This document shows, one piece after another, positions 6,338 to 12,826 of a stretch of 12,826 nucleotides of DNA (position 1 is its first letter; the number at the start of each line of letters is the position of its first letter). The DNA is from an uncultured Lactobacillus sp. (GTDB lineage Bacteria > Bacillota > Bacilli > Lactobacillales > Lactobacillaceae). The position numbers and the translations under genes are program-made. A model generated the notes under the pieces. The model searched no databases and was not told the origin of the DNA. It saw only the letters and a program-made list of their open reading frames with translations. The DNA is taken from contig CALYQE010000047.1 in the NCBI GenBank assembly GCA_945281075.1, forward strand, positions 1 through 12,826. The letters are read 5' to 3'.

Positions 6338-6985
6338 ATGGCAAAAAGACCTAGGGGTAAGAGACAGTCTAATTTGGTGATTATACTGCACACGTTTATT
6401 ATCTTGTTTTTGTTGATTATTGCTTTTGCGACTTTAAGGTATTATCGTCGCCAGGCAATCCAATCTGAACAAATCAGACAAGAACAGCTGGCGCGTGAGG
6501 AGGAACGACAGAAAATTATTCGCCAGCATAAGGCTTTTATTAAAGAAATCGGTCCGATTGCCAAAGAGGTTGATCAGGAATTTGAACTGCTTCCAAGTAT
6601 TACCATTGCCCAAGCCTGTCTTGAAAGTGACTATGGTAAAAGCAGACTTTCACAAAAGTACAACAATTTATTTGGTGTCAAGGGAAGCAATCCCAACACT
6701 TCGGCCATTTTAAAAACTAAAGAGTACGAAAAGGGTAAGTGGATCGTTGTCAAAGCACGCTTTCAAATTTATGACTCTTACGAAGCATCAATTCGCGCCC
6801 ATGCTCGGTTGTTTGAGCGGGGGACAACTTGGAACAAAGACCAATACAAGCATGTTTTAGCGGCCAAAAATTATCAAAAGCAGGCCCATGCTTTAGTCCA
6901 AGATGGTTACGCCACTGATCCTCGCTACGCGGAAAAACTGATTAAGCTGATTGAGCAATATGACCTTGAACAATTTGATCATTAA
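6338..6985 (+). CDS. Membrane-anchored GH73 glucosaminidase-like autolysin
   Basis: This is a 215-residue protein with a basic N-terminus (KRPRGKRQ), one hydrophobic span (about 13-33) and a charged, probably helical linker (about 36-70). An extracytoplasmic GH73-type domain (about 70-213) follows. The positive-inside pattern predicts an uncleaved anchor with the enzyme outside. Family motifs seen are PSITIAQACLESDYGKS (86-102) with likely catalytic Glu96, YNNLFGVKG (108-116), YDSYEASIRAHARLF (145-159) and YATDPRYAEKLI (191-202). GH73 enzymes cleave the GlcNAc-MurNAc bond in peptidoglycan during cell separation or remodelling. No SH3b, LysM or S-layer domain is present, so it is a minimal catalytic form held at the membrane. 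The start is set by TAAGGA (6325-6330), 7 bases upstream. It lies between two terminated or promoter-bounded units and is probably transcribed alone. Confidence 0.9.
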   Translation: MAKRPRGKRQSNLVIILHTFIILFLLIIAFATLRYYRRQAIQSEQIRQEQLAREEERQKIIRQHKAFIKEIGPIAKEVDQEFELLPSITIAQACLESDYGKSRLSQKYNNLFGVKGSNPNTSAILKTKEYEKGKWIVVKARFQIYDSYEASIRAHARLFERGTTWNKDQYKHVLAAKNYQKQAHALVQDGYATDPRYAEKLIKLIEQYDLEQFDH

Positions 6986-7017
6986 AAAAATTCTGTTCTA
7001 AATAAGACATTCTTTTT

Positions 7018-7026
7018 TGGTACAAT
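7018..7026 (+). promoter_or_regulatory. Extended -10 promoter of the pcrA operon
   Basis: TGGTACAAT is an extended -10 (TGN followed by TACAAT at 7021-7026), with predicted initiation near 7033, shortly before the pcrA start at 7065. No strong -35 is visible at normal spacing, as is common with extended -10 promoters. It would drive pcrA-ligA-camS-gatC. Confidence 0.55.
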
Positions 7027-7051
7027 GATAGAGTTACAAAATTATGGTTGT

Positions 7052-7058
7052 GAAGGGA
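7052..7058 (+). promoter_or_regulatory. pcrA: Ribosome binding site that sets the pcrA start at 7065
   Basis: GAAGGGA lies 6 bases before the ATG at 7065. The upstream in-frame ATG at 7044 has only a poor site before it, and starting there would place this good site inside the coding region. The 7065 start also gives the MSEES-type N-terminus that I expect for lactobacillar PcrA. Confidence 0.8.
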
Positions 7059-7064
7059 TTAAGC

Positions 7065-9308
7065 ATGAGCGAAGAATCAATATTAACTGGATTAAATAAG
7101 CAGCAGCAAGAAGCGGTTAAGACAACTGAGGGACCGCTGTTAGTTGTTGCCGGAGCCGGCTCAGGGAAAACGTCGGTATTAACTAGACGAATTGCCTATT
7201 TAGTCGAGGAAAAAAGGGTTGCGCCTTGGAATATTTTAGCGATTACTTTTACCAACAAGGCAGCACGCGAGATGCGTGAGCGGGAGCAAAAGCTGCTTGG
7301 CCCGCAGGCAAATGACATCTGGATGTCAACCTTTCATGCTCTGTGTGTCCGCATCTTGCGGCGTGATTCAGACAAAATTGGCTATGGCCGTAATTTTTCC
7401 ATTGCTGATTCCGCCGAGCAGCTCACCCTGGTTAAACATCTTCAAAAAGAGTTAAACATCAACCCGAAGATGTACGAACCGCGGGCAATTTTAGCGGCGA
7501 TCTCAAATGCTAAAAATGATTTGCTCACGCCAAGCGCCTTTGAAGCCAGCAGCGCTTCTCCTTTTGAAAAAGTGGTTGCCAGAGTATATCAAGAGTACCA
7601 AAAGCGGTTAAAGCACGATCAAATTATGGATTTTGATGATTTAATCATGCAGACTTTGGTCTTGTTTAAAAAAGATCCGACCGTTTTACACTACTATCAA
7701 AATAAATTCAGATACTTACTAGTTGACGAGTATCAGGACACCAACCAGGCCCAATACGAGTTGTGTCATGAGTTAGCCGCTCAATATAAAAATATCTGTG
7801 TTGTTGGTGACGCTGATCAGTCAATTTACGGCTGGCGCGGTGCTAACATGGAAAATATCATGAACTTTGAGCATGATTATCAAGCTGATGGCGTGCAAAC
7901 CGTAAAACTAGAGCAAAACTACCGTTCAACCGGTCATATTTTAGCGGCTGCCAATGCGGTGATTGAGAACAATCAAAACCGTAAGGCGAAAAAGTTATGG
8001 ACAGATCAGGGCGATGGTGAAAAAGTGACGTATTATCGTGCCCAAAGCGGCGACGATGAAGCTCACTTTATCATTTCCAAGATTCAGGAAGAAATGGATG
8101 AGCGTGAGCGGTCATATCGTGATTTTGCCGTTTTATATCGGACTAATGCGCAGTCCAGAACGGTCGAAGAAGCTTTTGTGAAGTCAACTATTCCTTACCA
8201 GATCGTTGGGGGGCACAAGTTTTATGACCGAAAAGAAATTATGGACATTATGGCTTACCTGAAACTGGTGGCCAATCCCAATGATTCAATGAGCTTTAAC
8301 CGGATCATCAACACGCCTAAACGTGGAATCGGTGGCGTAAGTGTGGAAAAGTTCACTAATTTTGCCCAAGACAACGATCTGTCACTGCTGGAAGCTTTTG
8401 ACCATCTTAACATGACCGGTTTGACGGCACGCGCGGCTGCTAAGCTGAGCGATTTTGGCGCAAAATTGCGCGATGCAATTGCTTATGCCAAAGACCACAG
8501 CGTTACTGGCTTGACTGAAAAAATTCTGCAGGACTTTGGTTATACGGAAGCCTTAAAAGCAGAAAAAACCATTGAGGCAGAAACAAGGCTGGAAAACTTA
8601 GATGAATTCTTGTCTGTTACCAAGCGCTTTGATGATGATTATGAGCCTGAAGAGGATAACTCAAATCCGTTAAGTGACTTTTTGGCCGAAGTTTCGTTGT
8701 TAAGCGATCAGGATGACTTGGAAAACGATGGTAATCAGGTTACTTTGATGACGCTGCATGCGGCTAAGGGCTTGGAATTTCCAGTAGTTTTCTTAGTGGG
8801 AATGGAAGACGGACTGTTTCCATTGTCTCGTGCATTAATGGAAGAAGATCAATTAGAAGAAGAACGGCGTTTGGCTTATGTTGGGATTACTAGGGCGAAA
8901 GAAAAACTGTTTTTGACCAATGCTTATTCGCGAATGATGTATGGGCGGACCCAAAATAACCCGCCGTCACGCTTTTTGGATGAAATTGATGCCAGTGACC
9001 TAGATGCCGAAAATTCTGTACCAGAAGGTGTTGGCATCGGCAACTTTAATGTTGCCACTGCACCGTTTGCTGCAGCCGATCAGCGCGCAAGGGCGAAAGT
9101 ATATACGCCTAAAGTTAAACCTGCAGGTGCTGTGGGAGCTGAGAAGAAGGGCTGGAATGTTGGCGATCAAGTTGAACACAAAGCTTGGGGGCTAGGCGTC
9201 GTGACCAAAGTAAATGGCACTGGCGAGGATATGGAACTCGATATTGCCTTTCCAAATAAAGGAATTAAGCGTCTTCTAGCAGCATTTGCACCAATTAAAA
9301 AGGTATAA
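7065..9308 (+). CDS. pcrA: ATP-dependent DNA helicase PcrA (UvrD/Rep family)
   Basis: This is a 747-residue superfamily 1A 3'-5' DNA helicase, essential in Firmicutes. It acts in repair, plasmid rolling-circle replication, clearing RecA filaments and resolving transcription-replication conflicts. All motifs are present: Q-motif LNKQQQEAV (10-18), Walker A AGAGSGKT (29-36), motif Ia FTNKAA (62-67), motif II DEYQD (221-225), motif III GDADQSIYGWRGA (248-260), motif IV QNYRS (284-288), motif V TLHAAKGLEF (563-572) and motif VI VGITRAKEKL (606-615). The C-terminal Tudor-like fold (about 697-745, WNVGDQVEHKAWGLGVV) is the RNA-polymerase-contact module of PcrA. Length is normal. An in-frame ATG at 7044 would add 7 residues but lacks a good ribosome site. 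It heads the conserved pcrA-ligA-lipoprotein-gatC block; in Bacillus pcrB precedes it, but not here. Confidence 0.97.
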   Translation: MSEESILTGLNKQQQEAVKTTEGPLLVVAGAGSGKTSVLTRRIAYLVEEKRVAPWNILAITFTNKAAREMREREQKLLGPQANDIWMSTFHALCVRILRRDSDKIGYGRNFSIADSAEQLTLVKHLQKELNINPKMYEPRAILAAISNAKNDLLTPSAFEASSASPFEKVVARVYQEYQKRLKHDQIMDFDDLIMQTLVLFKKDPTVLHYYQNKFRYLLVDEYQDTNQAQYELCHELAAQYKNICVVGDADQSIYGWRGANMENIMNFEHDYQADGVQTVKLEQNYRSTGHILAAANAVIENNQNRKAKKLWTDQGDGEKVTYYRAQSGDDEAHFIISKIQEEMDERERSYRDFAVLYRTNAQSRTVEEAFVKSTIPYQIVGGHKFYDRKEIMDIMAYLKLVANPNDSMSFNRIINTPKRGIGGVSVEKFTNFAQDNDLSLLEAFDHLNMTGLTARAAAKLSDFGAKLRDAIAYAKDHSVTGLTEKILQDFGYTEALKAEKTIEAETRLENLDEFLSVTKRFDDDYEPEEDNSNPLSDFLAEVSLLSDQDDLENDGNQVTLMTLHAAKGLEFPVVFLVGMEDGLFPLSRALMEEDQLEEERRLAYVGITRAKEKLFLTNAYSRMMYGRTQNNPPSRFLDEIDASDLDAENSVPEGVGIGNFNVATAPFAAADQRARAKVYTPKVKPAGAVGAEKKGWNVGDQVEHKAWGLGVVTKVNGTGEDMELDIAFPNKGIKRLLAAFAPIKKV

Positions 9309-9309
9309 T
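9304..9309 (+). promoter_or_regulatory. TATAAT overlapping the pcrA stop, weak internal promoter candidate
   Basis: A perfect -10 hexamer overlaps the pcrA stop codon, 49 bases before the ligA ATG. No recognisable -35 lies 16-18 bases upstream and there is no TGN extension, so it may be chance. If active it would transcribe ligA onward. Confidence 0.25.
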
Positions 9310-9327
9310 GAAGTCAGTAATTAGTAA

Positions 9328-11370
<2,043 letters not shown>

Positions 11371-11383
11371 AGGAACATTTAAA

Positions 11384-12523
11384 GTGAAAAGATATCTGCA
11401 GATAATTGCAACACTCGCTGCGGCGGTTAGTTTATCAGCTTGTGGCAATCTCAAAAATTCCAATCTGGCTAATAATGCTAAGACGTCGTCCGATTCAAAT
11501 GCCAAAACTTATCAAACTACAGAAACCGGTAATAATGGTTATACGGTTTTATTAAAGGATGGCCACTATGTTACCAGTCCGATTGCAGGACTAACGGCCA
11601 CTGATAATGATAATTCAGTTGATGGGCGCGAACTCGAACGTGGTCTTGTTCAAATTTCAAAGGGTGTTTATTCAACTAACTCCTATGTTTTCCAGGAAGG
11701 CCAGTACATTACTTCAACTGTTGCAAATGATTGGTTAAGGCGGAAATCAAAGGACAATCCTTTGGGACTTAATCCCGAATTAGGAACAAAGAAAAAGTAC
11801 AATCCTTATTATTTAGAAGAAATTATCGAGCAGGACTTTTTAACTGGTTCTGGTTCGAATTACCGCATTGGCGGGATCAGCATCGGTTTGGCACTAAACT
11901 CATTTGATTATTACCAAAAAAAGAAAGACGGCCCAGAGTATGAAATGGCGCTTTCACGCTCGGCCCAAAAGCAGTATGGTCAGCAGGCTGCGCAACAGAT
12001 CGTGACGCGCTTGCGCAAGCAAAAAGCGCTCAAAAATATTCCAATCACGGTTGGCTTGTTTGCCAAGGAGAGCAAAGATTCATTAGTTAGCGGATCTTAC
12101 TTTTTGAGTGGGACAGCGACTGCTAATAGTAGTAAAATAACTAAATGGAAAGCTATCAACACTCAAACAGAAGTATTGCCAACGGTTGGTAATAAAAAGG
12201 CAATCAACAGTAATAATGCGTCGAGCTTTAATAGTTTTAAAGAATCAATTCAAAACTATTTCCCTAACATCAGCGGTGTGACCGCAACGCTGCGTTATGA
12301 AAATGGTAAACTGGCGCAGGAAAATATTTCAATTACTACGCAGTTTTATGGTTATGAGCAAATCCAAAGCTTTACTAGGCTGGTTCTATCAACTGCGAAG
12401 AAATATTTAGCTAATGATGTGCCGATTGAAATTAAGATTGGTTCGGTAAACGACATTCAAGCACTGGTTGCTAAGGAAACTGGGAATAGTGGTTACCAAG
12501 TCCATATTTATGGTGGCGAATAA
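11384..12523 (+). CDS. camS: CamS-family lipoprotein (sex-pheromone-precursor-like)
   Basis: This is a 379-residue predicted lipoprotein. The signal peptide has a basic start (MKR), a hydrophobic core and lipobox LSAC, with the lipidated Cys at residue 20, followed by an Asn/Ser-rich linker. The mature part matches the CamS family known from staphylococci and from yerH at the same place (after ligA) in Bacillus; recognisable pieces are GNNGYTVLLKDGHYVTSPI (near residues 49-67) and a C-terminal ETGNSGYQVHIYGGE. I chose GTG 11384 because AAGGA (11370-11374) precedes it by 9 bases and it gives a clean lipoprotein signal. A TTG at 11354 would start inside ligA, lacks a good site and would spoil the signal peptide. 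In S. aureus the cleaved CamS signal peptide yields a pheromone-like peptide; the function of the mature protein is unknown. The exact role here is not inferable. Confidence 0.9.
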   Translation: MKRYLQIIATLAAAVSLSACGNLKNSNLANNAKTSSDSNAKTYQTTETGNNGYTVLLKDGHYVTSPIAGLTATDNDNSVDGRELERGLVQISKGVYSTNSYVFQEGQYITSTVANDWLRRKSKDNPLGLNPELGTKKKYNPYYLEEIIEQDFLTGSGSNYRIGGISIGLALNSFDYYQKKKDGPEYEMALSRSAQKQYGQQAAQQIVTRLRKQKALKNIPITVGLFAKESKDSLVSGSYFLSGTATANSSKITKWKAINTQTEVLPTVGNKKAINSNNASSFNSFKESIQNYFPNISGVTATLRYENGKLAQENISITTQFYGYEQIQSFTRLVLSTAKKYLANDVPIEIKIGSVNDIQALVAKETGNSGYQVHIYGGE

Positions 12524-12529
12524 GGAGGT
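12522..12529 (+). promoter_or_regulatory. gatC: Ribosome binding site of gatC, overlapping the camS stop
   Basis: AAGGAGGT shares its first two bases with the camS TAA stop and sits 6 bases before GTG 12536. It excludes the ATG at 12532, which is only 2 bases away, lies in another frame and ends after nine codons. Confidence 0.85.
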
Positions 12530-12535
12530 ATATGC

Positions 12536-12826
12536 GTGGAAATTACAGAAGAAACAATTAAGCACGTTGCGGCATTGTCGCGACTGGAAATTAATGAAAA
12601 AGAAATTGGTCAGGTTACTGAACAAATGAGTTCAATTATCAATATGGCGGATCAACTCTCAGAGGTTGACACTGAAGGAGTTGAAGAAACCGTCCAGGTA
12701 GTTGACCGTAATACGGTGTTTAGAGAAGACAAGCCTGAGCACTGGCAAGATCGGACTGAATTAATGAAAAACGTTCCTGAACAAGCCAATGGCTTTATCA
12801 AGGTTCCTGTAATTATTAATAAGGAT
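12536..12826 (+). CDS. gatC: Asp-tRNA(Asn)/Glu-tRNA(Gln) amidotransferase subunit C, 3' end missing
   Basis: The first 97 codons of GatC are visible, and the frame is still open at the right edge; the family is about 95-105 residues, so only a few codons are missing. The GatCAB complex amidates Glu-tRNA(Gln) (and Asp-tRNA(Asn)) to Gln-tRNA(Gln) or Asn-tRNA(Asn) in the cytosol. GatC is the small linker subunit that wraps around GatA and GatB. Family features are the N-terminal [18 protein letters not shown] (1-18), a helical stretch to about residue 42, and the extended tail with FREDKP (62-67) and [11 protein letters not shown] (84-94). The start is GTG, set by the AAGGAGGT at 12522-12529. 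gatA and gatB are expected immediately downstream, as in other Firmicutes. Confidence 0.95.
   Translation, partial: MEITEETIKHVAALSRLEINEKEIGQVTEQMSSIINMADQLSEVDTEGVEETVQVVDRNTVFREDKPEHWQDRTELMKNVPEQANGFIKVPVIINKD

Noticed and set aside
6986-7020. A-rich/T-rich stretch after the GH73 gene as a terminator
   Set aside because: An A-run and a T-run flank a segment with only a short, bulged stem (TGTTCT with AGACA); too weak to call.
7044-7064. Upstream ATG that would extend PcrA by 7 residues
   Set aside because: Poor ribosome site before 7044, whereas GAAGGGA is correctly spaced for 7065 and the family N-terminus fits 7065.
12532-12561. ATG at 12532 as the start of gatC or a leader peptide
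   Set aside because: It lies 2 bases from the Shine-Dalgarno, in the wrong frame for GatC, and meets a stop after nine codons.

Overview
The window looks like chromosomal DNA from a low-to-moderate GC lactic acid bacterium, most likely a Lactobacillus (Lactobacillaceae). The reasons are the block pcrA - ligA - camS-type lipoprotein - gatC (a conserved Firmicute arrangement), strong AAGGAGG-type ribosome binding sites, frequent GTG starts, and a class II tRNA-Leu with an A34 anticodon. I cannot assign a species from the sequence alone. All convincing genes are on the + strand. Gene density is high and no gene-free stretch exceeds 300 bases.

Region 1 (1-3377) is the 3' end of a surface-polysaccharide cluster. 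It holds the C-terminal part of a CDP-glycerol glycerophosphotransferase (TagF-like), a Wzx-type polysaccharide flippase (GTGA overlap), a GT32/OCH1-like sugar transferase with a DXD motif, and a SprT-like zinc protein whose ATG directly follows the transferase stop. The set suggests synthesis, possible glycerol-phosphate decoration and export of a wall or capsular polymer.

Region 2 (3378-5984) is a regulator-transporter pair. A consensus sigma-A promoter with a perfect 12-base palindrome in the leader drives a MarR-family regulator that has an unusual His/Cys-rich C-terminal extension. A low-GC terminator hairpin follows, then a complete LmrA/BmrA-type ABC exporter half-transporter. This is probably an autoregulated drug, toxin or metabolite efflux module.

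Region 3 (5985-6178) holds a tRNA-Leu(AAG) gene with its own likely promoter and a textbook intrinsic terminator. Region 4 (6179-6985) encodes a membrane-anchored GH73 glucosaminidase-like protein.

Region 5 (6986-12826) is the housekeeping operon: PcrA helicase, NAD+-dependent DNA ligase LigA, a CamS-family lipoprotein, and the start of GatC (gatC runs off the right edge; gatA and gatB would be expected next).

I found no phage, insertion sequence, CRISPR array or toxin-antitoxin module, and nothing I would call a wholly new system. The items most worth a second look are the His/Cys-rich MarR tail with its operator and attenuator layout, the single-stop junction between the glycosyltransferase and sprT, the A34 tRNA-Leu, and the lipoprotein signal peptide as a possible peptide-signal source.
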